Shown: positions 1 through 9,039 of the stretch, one piece after another | How the letters are laid out: every line of letters starts with the position of its first letter | Numbering within the stretch: position 1 is the first letter of the stretch | Assembly (NCBI GenBank): GCA_017409575.1 | Contig: JAFQSM010000074.1 | Span: 42,017 to 106,016 of the forward strand | Length of the DNA stretch: 64,000 bases | DNA from: Clostridia bacterium | GTDB taxonomy: Bacteria; Bacillota; Clostridia; Monoglobales; Monoglobaceae | Direction of reading: 5' to 3' | Made by a program: the position numbers and the translations under genes | Notes under the pieces: model-generated | The model's input: only the letters and a program-made list of their open reading frames with translations | Database searches by the model: none | What the model was told of the DNA's origin: nothing

Positions 1-626
1 GCTGCCTGCTCGTTTTGTTTTTGTACAAGAGCAGCTTTTTGACTTTCCAAATCCTTTGCCGAGGCTTCCTGTGTTTCTTTAAGCTTTTCAATCTCGTCAC
101 GCGCCTGTTCTATTTCACGGCGAACCTTGTCCATCTCGTCAAAAACTTGTTTGTCATATCGGGATATTTCTTTCATTATTTCGGCTTTGTCAACAAAATC
201 ACCAAAACTTTTTGCCGAAAGCAGCATCTCGAGATAACTTACATCGCCATGCTCGCACATAACGCGGAAACGTTCCTGAAAGACATCGTATTTTTCATTT
301 GCCTTTTCTGTCGCCACATCCAGTTTTTTCTGTTCTTCAGCCAAATCTGCTTTTGTTTCGGCGATTGTTTTGTCAAGGGCCTCGATTTGAGTCTGAAGCT
401 GTCCTGCTTCTTTTTCAAGGCGTTCTTTGTCAGCAAGGGTTTTTACTTTTTTGGTGTTTGCCTCGTTTATCTTTTTCTGAGCGTCTTTTTTCTTTTGCTC
501 GGCTGCATTTATTTTTTGCTGAGTTGTCTCAGCATAAGCAAGTTCAAAAAGTATTGACGATATTGTTCCAAAAACAAATATTGCTGCAATAATCAGCGAA
601 ATCCAACGAACTGTTTTTTTGTTCAA
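1..626 (-). CDS. EnvC/PcsB-like murein hydrolase activator, N-terminal part (runs off left edge)
   Basis: Only the first ~208 codons are in the window. The start is a TTG at 624-626 behind a strong AGGGGGAAG site; no ATG fits. The protein opens with a signal peptide or membrane anchor (residues ~7-32, ending in an Ala-Tyr-Ala cleavage-type site), followed by long Lys/Glu/Gln-rich heptads typical of a coiled coil. Around residues 134-155 is the segment SYLEMLLSAKSFGDF, characteristic of the coiled-coil region of EnvC, PcsB and related proteins. It follows ftsX by 15 bp, and FtsEX is known to gate such hydrolase regulators through the membrane. A C-terminal M23 or CHAP domain is expected outside the window but is not seen. 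Confidence 0.85.
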   Translation of the reverse strand, partial: MNKKTVRWISLIIAAIFVFGTISSILFELAYAETTQQKINAAEQKKKDAQKKINEANTKKVKTLADKERLEKEAGQLQTQIEALDKTIAETKADLAEEQKKLDVATEKANEKYDVFQERFRVMCEHGDVSYLEMLLSAKSFGDFVDKAEIMKEISRYDKQVFDEMDKVRREIEQARDEIEKLKETQEASAKDLESQKAALVQKQNEQA

Positions 627-641
627 AATCAGCTTCCCCCT

Positions 642-1532
642 TTATACATGCAGATGCTTTCGTATGGACATTGCACTTCCTGCCATTCCAATAGCAGTTC
701 CCATAAGCAAAAATCCAATAACAATTATATCGCTGATTTCTGCGGTTTCAAGCAATTTTATGTTTCCCATAAATCCCTGGACAGACGGCAAAACCGAGCC
801 GTATCCAGCCATAACCACTATCACCGCAATCCCTGCACCAAGTGCACCTAAAATCATTCCTTCAATTATAAACGGCCATCTGATAAACCAATCAGTTGCG
901 CCGACAAACTTCATTATATTGATTTCCTTGCGTCTTGAGAACATTCCAAGCTTGATGGTGTTGGAAATTATAAAAACCGCAATAGCTGCAAGGATTACAA
1001 GAAGCCATATGCTCACATGCTTGATGGTGTTTGTGATAGAAAGTATGGTCTTTATCAAATCCTGACGGTTTGTAACTTCTTCGACACCCTTAATTTTTGC
1101 CGCTTGCTCTGCGACTTGGTTTGCCTGTCTTACATCGGTAAGCGACAAAACATATGCGTCACGCAAAGGGTTGTCCGTCTCCAGTGTTGTTATAACTGCC
1201 GCCTGGTCCTGACGAATACCCTCTTTGTAGTTCTGAAGCCTTTCTTCCTTTGTGTAAAGCTGAGCTTCTTTTACAAATTCAAGTTCGCCAAGCTGACTTC
1301 CGATAGCACGGACATCATCACGGCTCATATCATTGGGCATATATACATTTATTTCACACTGGTCCTTTATCTGAGTACCAACACTGTTGATATTGAGTCC
1401 AAAAAGCACAAAAACGCCAAAAAGAACCAGGCTTGCGACAACTATACCTATTGATGCAAGAGTCATAAGGCTGTTTGAAACAAGGCCTTTAACCCCCTGA
1501 GTAACAAAGTACTTTATATTTCTAAATATCAT
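642..1532 (-). CDS. ftsX: Cell division ABC transporter permease FtsX
   Basis: A 296-residue membrane protein with the FtsX plan: a cytosolic N-terminus ([16 protein letters not shown]), a first membrane helix at ~20-45, a large extracellular domain at ~50-165, then three helices at ~170-190, ~222-245 and ~262-285. It works with FtsE to transmit ATP hydrolysis to extracellular murein hydrolases rather than to transport a solute. Its start overlaps the end of ftsE by 11 bp, so the two are translationally coupled, and the next gene downstream is the EnvC-like coiled-coil protein that FtsX should regulate. Confidence 0.95.
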   Translation of the reverse strand: MIFRNIKYFVTQGVKGLVSNSLMTLASIGIVVASLVLFGVFVLFGLNINSVGTQIKDQCEINVYMPNDMSRDDVRAIGSQLGELEFVKEAQLYTKEERLQNYKEGIRQDQAAVITTLETDNPLRDAYVLSLTDVRQANQVAEQAAKIKGVEEVTNRQDLIKTILSITNTIKHVSIWLLVILAAIAVFIISNTIKLGMFSRRKEINIMKFVGATDWFIRWPFIIEGMILGALGAGIAVIVVMAGYGSVLPSVQGFMGNIKLLETAEISDIIVIGFLLMGTAIGMAGSAMSIRKHLHV

Positions 1533-2211
1533 AGCCGTAAGTTCCTTCCTCTTCGTCTCTTACAAGAACCCCATTCTCAATTGCCAGAACTCTTCTGTGC
1601 ATTTCGTCAACAAAGTTTTTTGCATGGGTTGCGACAATCATTGTCGTTCCACGCTTGTTTATCTCGACAAGAAGCTGCATAATCTCATTTGCAGTATCGG
1701 GGTCAAGGTTTCCGGTAGGTTCGTCTGCTATAATCACAGGAGGCTTATTTACAAGAGCGCGGGCAAGCGAAACCCTTTGCTGTTCGCCACCTGAAAGCTG
1801 ACTTGGTTTCATTCTGGCTTTGTGGGCAAGCCCCACAAGTGACAAAACATTGGGGACATTTCGCCTTATCTCGCTGCGCGATGCACCTATAACCTGCATT
1901 GCAAAGGCAACATTCTCATAAACAGTCTTGTTTGGAAGAAGCCTGAAGTCCTGAAAAACCATACCTATACTTCTTCTCAAATACGGAGTTTTGTTTTTGG
2001 GAAGCGAGTTAAGGTCAAATCCGTTGATAGTTATTTCGCCGCTGTTTGGAGTTTCTTCTTTTATAAGAAGCTTGGTCAAAGTTGACTTTCCTGCGCCGGA
2101 AGGACCAACCAGAAAGACAAACTCACCCTTATCAATAAAAAATGATACATCATTAAGAGCTTGTACGCCGGTATCCTCATAAGTTTTGGAAACATTTTTA
2201 AATTCTATCAT
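1522..2211 (-). CDS. ftsE: Cell division ATP-binding protein FtsE
   Basis: A 229-residue ABC ATPase of usual FtsE length. Visible motifs are Walker A (GPSGAGKST, ~38-46), the FtsE-type MVFQDFRLL segment after the Q-loop, the signature [15 protein letters not shown] (~138-152), Walker B with [10 protein letters not shown] (~162-171) and a switch His in VATHAKNF. It forms the cytosolic half of the FtsEX complex. It lies 45 bp downstream of the CdaR-like gene with no terminator between them, and overlaps ftsX. Confidence 0.96.
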   Translation of the reverse strand: MIEFKNVSKTYEDTGVQALNDVSFFIDKGEFVFLVGPSGAGKSTLTKLLIKEETPNSGEITINGFDLNSLPKNKTPYLRRSIGMVFQDFRLLPNKTVYENVAFAMQVIGASRSEIRRNVPNVLSLVGLAHKARMKPSQLSGGEQQRVSLARALVNKPPVIIADEPTGNLDPDTANEIMQLLVEINKRGTTMIVATHAKNFVDEMHRRVLAIENGVLVRDEEEGTYGYDI

Positions 2212-2256
2212 ATTTTGTGCCCTTTCCGCCCATAAGAAATTTTTTTCTGTAATCGA

Positions 2257-3342
2257 TTATAATCTTGTGGGCTCCGAGGTCAGGTACTTGTTGACCATCA
2301 TAGCAACTTTAAATATAATTGCATCGTCAAATTCGCGAAGGTCAAGACCTGTAAGTTTTTTGATTTTGTCCAGTCTGTACACAAGCGTATTTCTGTGAAC
2401 AAACAATTTTCGTGAAGTCTCGGATACATTGAGGTTGTTTTCAAAGAACTTCTGGATTGTGTATATTGTTTCGCTGTCCAGAACAGATATTGATTCTTTT
2501 TTGAAAACTTCGTTCAAAAACAACTCGCAAAGTGTTGTAGGAAGCTGATAAATAAGTCTTCCTATACCAAGATTGTCATAGCTTATGATATTCTTTTCGG
2601 TATCAAACACCTTTCCTACTTCAAGAGCGATTTTTGCTTCGCGGTAAGCACGGGCAAGGTCCTGTATTGTTTCAACTATTGTAGAAATACCAATCGAAAC
2701 TTTTACCATGGTCTCGGATACAACAGTATCATGAAGTTCGCGGACAGTCTGCATAATCGACTGCATATCCGCCGAAGGCTTAACCTCGTACACAACAGCG
2801 ACATCGCGGTCATCAATTCTTATTACAAAATCCTTTGCACTGTCCGGAAAAATGCCCTGAAGAACATCAACCATAGAGACTTCTGCTGTTTTTTGCGAAT
2901 GTATAATCAAAACAACTCGCTTTGCCTCCACCGACAATTTAAGTTCGCGAGTCTTATAAATCAAGTCGCTTGCAAGAACATTGTCCAGAATAATATTTTT
3001 TACAAAGCTGTTGCGGTCGTATTTTTCGTCATAGTATTGCTTGATTGTCATAAAATGGGTCGCCAGAAAAGCTGCAAAACCTTTTGCAAGCTCGTCTTCG
3101 CCCTCGCAAAATACTACATAAAGATTTTTGTTGTAGGTCTCAATCTTTTTGAAAACATATCCGCCGCCAACAAAATCATCGTTGCTTGCTTCAAAATGAG
3201 CAATCACATTCTCCCTTTGAAATCCAACCTTTTTTTCATCGCTGCACGCAATTATATAACCATTTTCGTCCATAATACCAAGTTTGCGGTGAATATCCTT
3301 TTTAAGTTGATTACAAGCATTCTGAAAAATTCTGCTTTGCAT
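2257..3342 (-). CDS. CdaR/PucR-family transcriptional regulator
   Basis: 361 residues from an ATG at 3340-3342 preceded by a CGGAGGT site; a longer frame upstream lacks a ribosome site. The N-terminal ~120 residues look like a small-molecule sensing domain (LGIMDENGYIIACSD, as in CdaR diacid or sugar sensors). The middle resembles a GGDEF-related domain (VSIGISTIVETIQDLARAYREA), and the C-terminus is the PucR-type helix-turn-helix (NLNVSETSRKLFVHRNTLVYRL, ~300-325). Effector and targets cannot be told from sequence. It precedes ftsE on the same strand, but control of ftsEX is not implied by homology. Confidence 0.8.
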   Translation of the reverse strand: MQSRIFQNACNQLKKDIHRKLGIMDENGYIIACSDEKKVGFQRENVIAHFEASNDDFVGGGYVFKKIETYNKNLYVVFCEGEDELAKGFAAFLATHFMTIKQYYDEKYDRNSFVKNIILDNVLASDLIYKTRELKLSVEAKRVVLIIHSQKTAEVSMVDVLQGIFPDSAKDFVIRIDDRDVAVVYEVKPSADMQSIMQTVRELHDTVVSETMVKVSIGISTIVETIQDLARAYREAKIALEVGKVFDTEKNIISYDNLGIGRLIYQLPTTLCELFLNEVFKKESISVLDSETIYTIQKFFENNLNVSETSRKLFVHRNTLVYRLDKIKKLTGLDLREFDDAIIFKVAMMVNKYLTSEPTRL

Positions 3343-3415
3343 ACTTAATACCTCCGTTAAATCCTTGCTACACTTTTTAACGAAAAGAATTTTGAACAAA
3401 TCCTCATTCTGTTCT

Positions 3416-3444
3416 ATTATACTTCATTTTTTTCAGGATTGCAA
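3416..3444 (-). promoter_or_regulatory. Sigma-A promoter of the CdaR-like gene and ftsEX
   Basis: On the minus strand, -35 TTGCAA (3439-3444), 17-bp spacer, -10 TATAAT (3416-3421). It lies about 75 bp upstream of the chosen start. Confidence 0.75.
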
Positions 3445-3546
3445 GATTTTTTGTAGGATTTTTACAAAACTTTCACATTTTTTATGTCGTTTTTCGTTTT
3501 TTTCTTGCCATTTATGTCAAACTTTTAATTCTTTTGTATTTTCTAA

Positions 3547-3584
3547 CAAAAAAATGACTGTGACAAAAATCGTCACAGTCATTT
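3547..3584 (-). terminator. Intrinsic terminator after topA
   Basis: A perfect 13-bp stem (AAATGACTGTGAC with GTCACAGTCATTT) around a 7-nt loop, followed on the minus strand by a U-run. It begins just past the topA stop. Confidence 0.9.
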
Positions 3585-3587
3585 CCC

Positions 3588-5720
3588 CTATTTCAAATTA
3601 CTTTTTGACATAAGCTCTTCAAAATTGCAATTTTCATTAAAACATACATATTTTATGGGGCCTCTGCCTTTAAACGGTCTCTTTTTCATAATTGCTCCGC
3701 CACACTGGGGACATTTCAGCTTTGTGGGTTCGTCCCACGAAATCAAACAATCTGTTCCGCTTTCGCAGGTGTAATATTTTACCCCTTTTCTGGATTTTCG
3801 TACCTCAACTGCTTTTCCGCATTTAGGGCAGGGAGCATCAACTTTTTCGGCAATAGTCTTGGTGTTTTTACATTCCGGATATCCGGGGCACGCCAAAAAC
3901 TTGCCAAAACGGCCCTGCTTGTAAACCATCATTCTGCCGCATTTTTCGCACACAACATCCGATACTTCGTCCTGCACCTCAACCTTACCTATAGCTTCCT
4001 CTGCATCAGCAAGAGTCTTTGAAAACGGTCCGTAAAATTCGCGGATTATTTGTTTCCACTCTTTTTCACCATCTTCAATACAGTCAAGGCGTTCTTCCAT
4101 ATTAGCGGTAAACTCAACATCAACTATATCCGAAAAATGTTCTTCCATAAGCTCGGTAACAATTGTACCAAGTTCGGTCGGATAAAGAGTCTTGCCTTCT
4201 CTTGCTACATAGCCCCTGCTTGTTATGGTTGTGATTGTCGGAGCATAAGTACTTGGTCTTCCGATACCGTCTTCTTCCATAATCTTTATAAGTGATGCCT
4301 CGGTATACCGTGCAGGTGGCTGAGTAAAGTGTTGCATTGTCTCGATATCCTTGAACAAAAGGCTTTGTCTGTCTTCGATTTTTGGCATTTTGCCTTCCTT
4401 TTCTTCGGCAAAATCCTTGCCCTCGACATAAACCGCCATAAATCCGTCAAATCTTACGGTCGAGCCGCTTGCCTTGAGGATATATTCATCAGCTTTTATA
4501 TCCGCCTGAAGTGTATCAAACACAGCGTCCGGCATCTGACTTGCAAGGAATCTGTTCCAGATAAGCTTGTAAAGCTTGTATTGGTCGGGTTTTAACGAAT
4601 CTTTTATTTTTTCAGGGTCATACACGATTGATGTAGGTCTGATAGCTTCGTGTGCGTCCTGAGCGCTTCGCTTTGACTTATAAAATTTGGGTTTTTCAGG
4701 GACATATACTTCGCCGAATCTGCTGCCGATATATCCTCTGCACTCCGAAATTGCTTCATTTGCAATGCGAAGCGAGTCAGTTCTCATATATGTTATAAGT
4801 CCGACACTTCCGCTTCCCTTTATGTCAATTCCCTCATAAAGCTGCTGAGCCGTTGCCATTGTACGCTTTGCGGTAAAGCCAAGCTTTCGTGCGGCTTCCT
4901 GCTGCAATGTACTTGTGGTAAACGGCGGTGACGGGAATCTCTTCTTTTGTCCCTCGGTTACGCTTTGAACTGTATATTGTGCCGACTTCAACTTTTCGGC
5001 TATTTGTATTGTTGTTTTTTCATCGGCAAGATTCATCTTTTTCTTGGAATCCTTGCCATAAAACTTTGCGACAAACGGAGACTTTCCCTTTTCGTTTGTC
5101 AGTTTTACATCTATTGTCCAGTATTCTTCTTCTTTAAAAGCTTCTATCTCGCGCTCGCGATCTACAATCAGTTTTGTAGCAACCGACTGAACTCTGCCTG
5201 CGCTGAGACCTTTTTTCACTTTTTTCCAAAGAAGAGGGCTGAGCTGATATCCGACAATTCTGTCCAGGACACGCCTTGCCTGCTGTGCGTCAACCAAATC
5301 TGAATCTATCGCTCTTGGTTTTGTCACCGCTTCTTTTACCGCATTTTTGGTAATCTCATTAAAGGTTATACGGCAATCAGAATCCGGGTCGACTCCCAAA
5401 AGGTTTGCCAGATGCCACGAGATTGCTTCGCCCTCGCGGTCAGGGTCAGTTGCAAGAAAAATCTTTGCCGAGTTTTTTGCATCTTTTTTAAGCCCTGCAA
5501 TAAGGTCACCTTTGCCTCTTATGGTAATATACTTAGGCTCGAAATCATCCTCAATATCAACCCCCAGCTGACTTTTAGGAAGGTCCCTGAGGTGCCCCAT
5601 CGAAGCCGTAACCTCGTACTTTGAGCCAAGGTATTTTTTTATAGTTTTTGCCTTTGCCGGTGACTCAACAATGACAAGATTCTTCTTTGGTTTTGTTTCT
5701 TTACTTGCAGCTTTTGCCAT
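3588..5720 (-). CDS. topA: DNA topoisomerase I
   Basis: 710 residues from the ATG at 5718-5720 (MAKAASKE); a frame 16 codons longer exists but has no ribosome site. It relaxes negatively supercoiled DNA. A Toprim domain opens the protein (LVIVESPAKAKTIKKYLG, with DPDREGEAISWH at ~95-106). The active Tyr lies in GLITYMRTDS (~300). Three C-terminal zinc ribbons are visible, each with four Cys (CEKCGRM, CPKCGKA, CPQCGGA). It follows dprA closely, the usual dprA-topA order of Firmicutes. Confidence 0.97.
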   Translation of the reverse strand: MAKAASKETKPKKNLVIVESPAKAKTIKKYLGSKYEVTASMGHLRDLPKSQLGVDIEDDFEPKYITIRGKGDLIAGLKKDAKNSAKIFLATDPDREGEAISWHLANLLGVDPDSDCRITFNEITKNAVKEAVTKPRAIDSDLVDAQQARRVLDRIVGYQLSPLLWKKVKKGLSAGRVQSVATKLIVDREREIEAFKEEEYWTIDVKLTNEKGKSPFVAKFYGKDSKKKMNLADEKTTIQIAEKLKSAQYTVQSVTEGQKKRFPSPPFTTSTLQQEAARKLGFTAKRTMATAQQLYEGIDIKGSGSVGLITYMRTDSLRIANEAISECRGYIGSRFGEVYVPEKPKFYKSKRSAQDAHEAIRPTSIVYDPEKIKDSLKPDQYKLYKLIWNRFLASQMPDAVFDTLQADIKADEYILKASGSTVRFDGFMAVYVEGKDFAEEKEGKMPKIEDRQSLLFKDIETMQHFTQPPARYTEASLIKIMEEDGIGRPSTYAPTITTITSRGYVAREGKTLYPTELGTIVTELMEEHFSDIVDVEFTANMEERLDCIEDGEKEWKQIIREFYGPFSKTLADAEEAIGKVEVQDEVSDVVCEKCGRMMVYKQGRFGKFLACPGYPECKNTKTIAEKVDAPCPKCGKAVEVRKSRKGVKYYTCESGTDCLISWDEPTKLKCPQCGGAIMKKRPFKGRGPIKYVCFNENCNFEELMSKSNLK

Positions 5721-5740
5721 TTTAAAAAACCATCTCTTTC

Positions 5741-5775
5741 TTAAGCCGTGGGAAATCAAACCACACAAGCCTTAA
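5741..5775. repeat. 35-bp palindromic-ended repeat, copy 1
   Basis: This 35-bp element in the dprA-topA junction begins TTAAGCC and ends CTTAA. It matches 50240-50274 at 30 of 35 positions in the same orientation. The ends can pair (TTAAG with CTTAA), so in the topA 5' untranslated region it could form a hairpin. No function is known to me. Confidence 0.55.
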
Positions 5776-6896
5776 ATTAAAACATATCTGTTTCCGCTTT
5801 CCTGACGCAGTTTTCCTTTTATGCACAGGATTGTAAGCCTGCCGCTTAAAACATTTATACTGATTTTGCAGTTTTCTGCAATTTCTTCGGCAGTTGCAAT
5901 TCTGCCGGATTCTCTTAAAAATTCAAGAATTTTTTCGTCCTCACTTAATATTTTTTCTGGTTTGCTGTTTTTTATTGAAGGTTTCTGAGGCTCTTTGAGG
6001 ACCACTAAGTCAGGATATCTTTCTTTATAGGATTGTGCAACAATATCTTCCCCAATCACCATCTCGGCGCCCTCGCTGATCAATTTGTTGGGGAGCTCGG
6101 ACTGCCAAAGCACAGGGTTGCCCGGCACCGCAAAAACATCCTTGTTCTCATCAAGCGCCAGCCTTGCGGAAATTCCTGTTCCGCCGTCAATCTTTCCTTC
6201 AACTACAACCGTGCCGCTTGTCATTCCTATAATTATACGGTTGCGCTGCTGATAAAAATATCTTTTGACGAAAGTTTTAGGTGGCCTTTCTGAAACAATT
6301 GTGCCGCCGTTTTCAAGAATTCGGTGGTACAGACGCTCGTTTGATTTGGGATAAACCTCATCAACACTGCCTGCCAGAACAGCAACAGTTTTTGCACCCG
6401 CATCAAGTGCACCCCAATGTGCCTCTGTGTCTATACCCTCGGCAAGACCACTTGCGACAGTTATATTGTTTTGTCCCAGGCTTTTGCCTATCATTCTTGC
6501 AAAAGTCTTTCCGTGCTCTGTCGGCTTTCGGCATCCAACAACCGCCACCCCTATTTCGTTTTCGCGCTTGATTTCTGCCCCTTTTGCAAACAAAATCCGG
6601 GGAGGCAAATTGATATGCTTCAAGCTTTGCGGATATTCGGGCGAGTCGGGTGTTATAATCCTTATCCCATTATCACAACAATATTTAATTATTTCTTTTG
6701 CTTCTTTAAATACTTCGGCATCACTCATCCGATTTGCAAATTCGCCCGAGAGTCCGATCTCTTTAACAAGCTTTCTGTCCATATCACCCGAAGTAAAGGT
6801 ATTTGTTGTTCTTTCAAAAATCGGTGCAAGCTTTGCAACCACTTCGGGTTCGAATGTGGCTATACTGTGAAGCCACACTTCATACAAAAGTTCCAT
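5772..6896 (-). CDS. dprA: DNA-processing protein DprA (Smf)
   Basis: 374 residues. DprA loads RecA on incoming single-stranded DNA during transformation and is widely conserved even where competence is unproven. The Rossmann-like core is clear: VAVVGCRKPTEHG (~118-130), SGLAEGIDTEAHWGAL (~149-164), VLAGSVDEVYP and RNRIIIGMTSGTVVVEG. A short N-terminal helical domain and a C-terminal winged-helix domain (~315-374, AEEIAENCKISINVLSGRL) complete the family layout. Its end abuts topA. ComF is encoded at 45.3 kb, so at least two competence-type genes are present. Confidence 0.94.
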   Translation of the reverse strand: MELLYEVWLHSIATFEPEVVAKLAPIFERTTNTFTSGDMDRKLVKEIGLSGEFANRMSDAEVFKEAKEIIKYCCDNGIRIITPDSPEYPQSLKHINLPPRILFAKGAEIKRENEIGVAVVGCRKPTEHGKTFARMIGKSLGQNNITVASGLAEGIDTEAHWGALDAGAKTVAVLAGSVDEVYPKSNERLYHRILENGGTIVSERPPKTFVKRYFYQQRNRIIIGMTSGTVVVEGKIDGGTGISARLALDENKDVFAVPGNPVLWQSELPNKLISEGAEMVIGEDIVAQSYKERYPDLVVLKEPQKPSIKNSKPEKILSEDEKILEFLRESGRIATAEEIAENCKISINVLSGRLTILCIKGKLRQESGNRYVLI

Positions 6897-6932
6897 TTAT
6901 CTCAACTCTTTGATTTATTTTCAGGCAGGGTG

Positions 6933-7709
6933 TCAGGCTAACCAGTGCATTACTATCCCTGCTGCAACGGCAGCATTCAGGGATTCCGCCCTGCCTTTCA
7001 TTGTTATTTTAACTTTAAAATCAGATATTCCCAAAACCTCGTCGCTTACGCCATGCGCCTCATTTCCTATAACAACTGCAAACTTTTGAGGCGGAGTGAA
7101 TTTTTCAAGAACAGTATCTCCGCCGGGAGTTGTGGAAATAATTGCGAATCCTTTTTGTTTCAGTTCTTCAAGGTCATTCACTGCGCAGTTTGCCTTAAAC
7201 TTCATCCGAAACAACGACCCCATGGTTGCCCTGACAGTTTTGGGCGAATATATGTCGGCGCAACCTTTGACAAGATATATCCCGTCAAAGCCAAGAGCCT
7301 CGGCAGTACGGATTACAGTGCCTAAATTTCCCGGTTCGGAAACGCCGTCAAGAACAACAAGCTTGCCCAAAGGTTGCTCAGGAAGAATTTCTTCCTCGCA
7401 AATATTAACAACAGCTAAAACTCCCTGAGGAGTTTCGGTGTCTGACAGTTCGTCAAAAACGCCCTCAGGAACAACAAAGACTTTGCCGCAAATCTCATCT
7501 GCTTTTTTTATTATATCCGTTTCTGTTTCGGCAAAGTTTTCGGATGCCACTACGCAAAAAATCCGCTTGGGAATGTTTTCAAACGCCTCGAGTACTATTT
7601 TTTTGCCCTCGGCAATAAACTTTTTTTCTTCTGTCCTTATGCTTTTTCGTTTAAGTTGCCTGATTGTTTTGATTGTTTGGTTATGCTTGCTTGATATATT
7701 ATATATCAT
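6933..7709 (-). CDS. SpoU-family (TrmH/RlmB-like) RNA 2'-O-methyltransferase
   Basis: 258 residues. The N-terminal ~95 residues form the substrate-binding domain (SKHNQTIKTIRQLKRKSIR). The C-terminal SPOUT knot carries the family motifs: VVLDGVSEPGNLGTVIRTAEA (split here as DGVSEPGNLGTVIR, motif 1), FAVVIGNEAHGVSD (motif 2) and MKGRAESLNAAVAAGI (motif 3). It transfers a methyl group from S-adenosylmethionine to a ribose 2'-OH of rRNA or tRNA; the target base cannot be read from sequence. It sits 36 bp upstream of dprA on the same strand and beyond the terminator of the rplT operon. Confidence 0.9.
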   Translation of the reverse strand: MIYNISSKHNQTIKTIRQLKRKSIRTEEKKFIAEGKKIVLEAFENIPKRIFCVVASENFAETETDIIKKADEICGKVFVVPEGVFDELSDTETPQGVLAVVNICEEEILPEQPLGKLVVLDGVSEPGNLGTVIRTAEALGFDGIYLVKGCADIYSPKTVRATMGSLFRMKFKANCAVNDLEELKQKGFAIISTTPGGDTVLEKFTPPQKFAVVIGNEAHGVSDEVLGISDFKVKITMKGRAESLNAAVAAGIVMHWLA

Positions 7710-7768
7710 TTGTGTTCTCCATATTTTAAAACATTCAAATTACTTTTTACTTTAGTATATTATGAGCG

Positions 7769-7804
7769 AAAAAGTTATATCACGCACGCGTGATATAACT
7801 TTTT
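7769..7804 (-). terminator. Terminator of the infC-rpmI-rplT operon (bidirectional in form)
   Basis: A perfect inverted repeat with 17-nt arms AAAAAGTTATATCACGC and its complement, separated by 2 nt. A-runs on both sides give a U-run in either direction. It lies 12 bp beyond the rplT stop. Confidence 0.85.
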
Positions 7805-7815
7805 GAAAGAATATT

Positions 7816-8160
7816 TTATTTTACTTTTTCAACCAGCTTAGCAAAAGCTGCAGGGTCAGATACTGCAATCTCTGCAAGCATCTTTCTGTTTATTTCGATA
7901 CCGTTTGTCTTGAGTCCATTCATGAACTTGCTGTAGCTGATACCGTTCATTCTTGCAGCAGCATTGATTCTTGCGATCCAAAGCTGTCTGAAGTTTCTCT
8001 TCTTTTGCTTTCTGTCACGGTATGCATAGCTGAGCGACTTCATAACTGCCTGATTTGCAGTTCTGAAAAGCTTGCTCTTTGCTCCTCTGTATCCTTTAGC
8101 CAATTTCAATATTTTCTTATGTCTTTTTCTGGTGTTCATAGCACCTTTAACTCTTGCCAT
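7816..8160 (-). CDS. rplT: 50S ribosomal protein L20
   Basis: 114 residues, normal L20 length, beginning [19 protein letters not shown] with the typical [22 protein letters not shown] segment. It binds 23S rRNA early in assembly and in several bacteria represses its own operon by binding the leader. It is the last gene of infC-rpmI-rplT. Confidence 0.98.
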   Translation of the reverse strand: MARVKGAMNTRKRHKKILKLAKGYRGAKSKLFRTANQAVMKSLSYAYRDRKQKKRNFRQLWIARINAAARMNGISYSKFMNGLKTNGIEINRKMLAEIAVSDPAAFAKLVEKVK

Positions 8161-8251
8161 ATCTAAAGACTCCTTTCATCTAAATCCAATTTGCGGAAAT
8201 CCGCAGAAGTTTTTTCTTGCAGCACTTGCTGCTCTCGCACAAAGCTGATCC

Positions 8252-8449
8252 TTATTTGTAAGGAATCATGCTCTTGATTGTTGCAGCATTTGCACTTGCG
8301 AGATATCCGTTCTTTCTGAGCTTTCTTTTTCTCTTTGTTGTCTTCTTGTTGAGAATGTGGCTTCTGAAAGCCTTTCCTCTTTTGATTTTACCATTTTTTG
8401 TAACGCTGAAGCGTTTTGCAGAGCCTTTATGTGTCTTAATTTTCGGCAT
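8252..8449 (-). CDS. rpmI: 50S ribosomal protein L35
   Basis: 65 residues from the ATG at 8447-8449 ([14 protein letters not shown]), 7 bp after a GGAAGGAG site; the frame starts 6 codons earlier, but that part holds the ribosome site. Highly basic, with the KMKTHK-like start and KRKRKLRKN stretch of L35. Middle gene of the infC operon. Confidence 0.97.
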   Translation of the reverse strand: MPKIKTHKGSAKRFSVTKNGKIKRGKAFRSHILNKKTTKRKRKLRKNGYLASANAATIKSMIPYK

Positions 8450-8509
8450 CTTTTTTTCTCCTTCCATAAATAAAGTTTTGAAAGCTTTTGTCCAAAGTTA
8501 CTTTGACTT

Positions 8510-9025
8510 TTATGCTTTTTTGGGCGATACAAACATAGCCATACTTCTTCCTTCGAGTTTGATGTCCTTTTCAACAACACCGACCTCAGCCATCTGCTCT
8601 TTTACTTTGAGCAAAAGTTCTTTTCCGCTGGCACTGTGCGTAATCTCACGACCTCTGAAACGGACCGAAACCTTGACCTTGTCACCTGCTTTTAAAAATT
8701 TGATCCCCTGATTAACTTTTGTATTGAAATCATGTTCATCAATATTAGGACTGAGTCTTACCTCTTTAATATTGATAACCTTTTGATTTTTGCGGGCTTC
8801 TTTTTCCCTTTTTGCTATTTCGAACTTGTGTTTGCCATAATCCATAACTCTGCAAACAGGGGGCTTTGCCTGAGGCGCAATCTTTACAAGGTCAAGATTG
8901 TGTTCCTCTGCAATTTTCTGAGCCTCTTTGCCCGAAACAACACCAAGTTGTTCGCCGTCAGGACCGATAAGACGGACCTCTTTGTCTTTGATTTCTTCGT
9001 TAATCATCAACTCTTGCTTAGCTAT
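8510..9025 (-). CDS. infC: Translation initiation factor IF-3 with a probable ATA start codon
   Basis: IF-3 binds the 30S subunit and rejects non-canonical start codons and initiator-tRNA mismatches. The body is canonical (MINEEIKDKEVRLIG, AKPPVCRVMDYGKHKFE, GDKVKVSVRFRGRE). The chosen start is ATA at 9023-9025, giving IAKQELMINEEI, which matches the N-terminal extension of other Firmicute IF-3 proteins. It stands 9 nt after a perfect GGAGG (9035-9039), while the TTG and ATG further in are 24 and 27 nt away from that site. Rare start codons in infC are a known autoregulatory device. Length is then 171 residues, normal for the family. First gene of the operon, behind a structured leader. Confidence 0.93.
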   Translation of the reverse strand: MAKQELMINEEIKDKEVRLIGPDGEQLGVVSGKEAQKIAEEHNLDLVKIAPQAKPPVCRVMDYGKHKFEIAKREKEARKNQKVINIKEVRLSPNIDEHDFNTKVNQGIKFLKAGDKVKVSVRFRGREITHSASGKELLLKVKEQMAEVGVVEKDIKLEGRSMAMFVSPKKA

Positions 9026-9039
9026 ATCTAAACACCTCC

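Noticed and set aside
15..592. Plus-strand open frames at the left edge
   Set aside because: They are shadows of the EnvC-like gene on the minus strand, which has a ribosome site, signal peptide and family motif.
7769..7804. Operator interpretation of the perfect 36-bp dyad
   Set aside because: Its position right after rplT and A/T runs on both sides make a bidirectional terminator the simpler reading.
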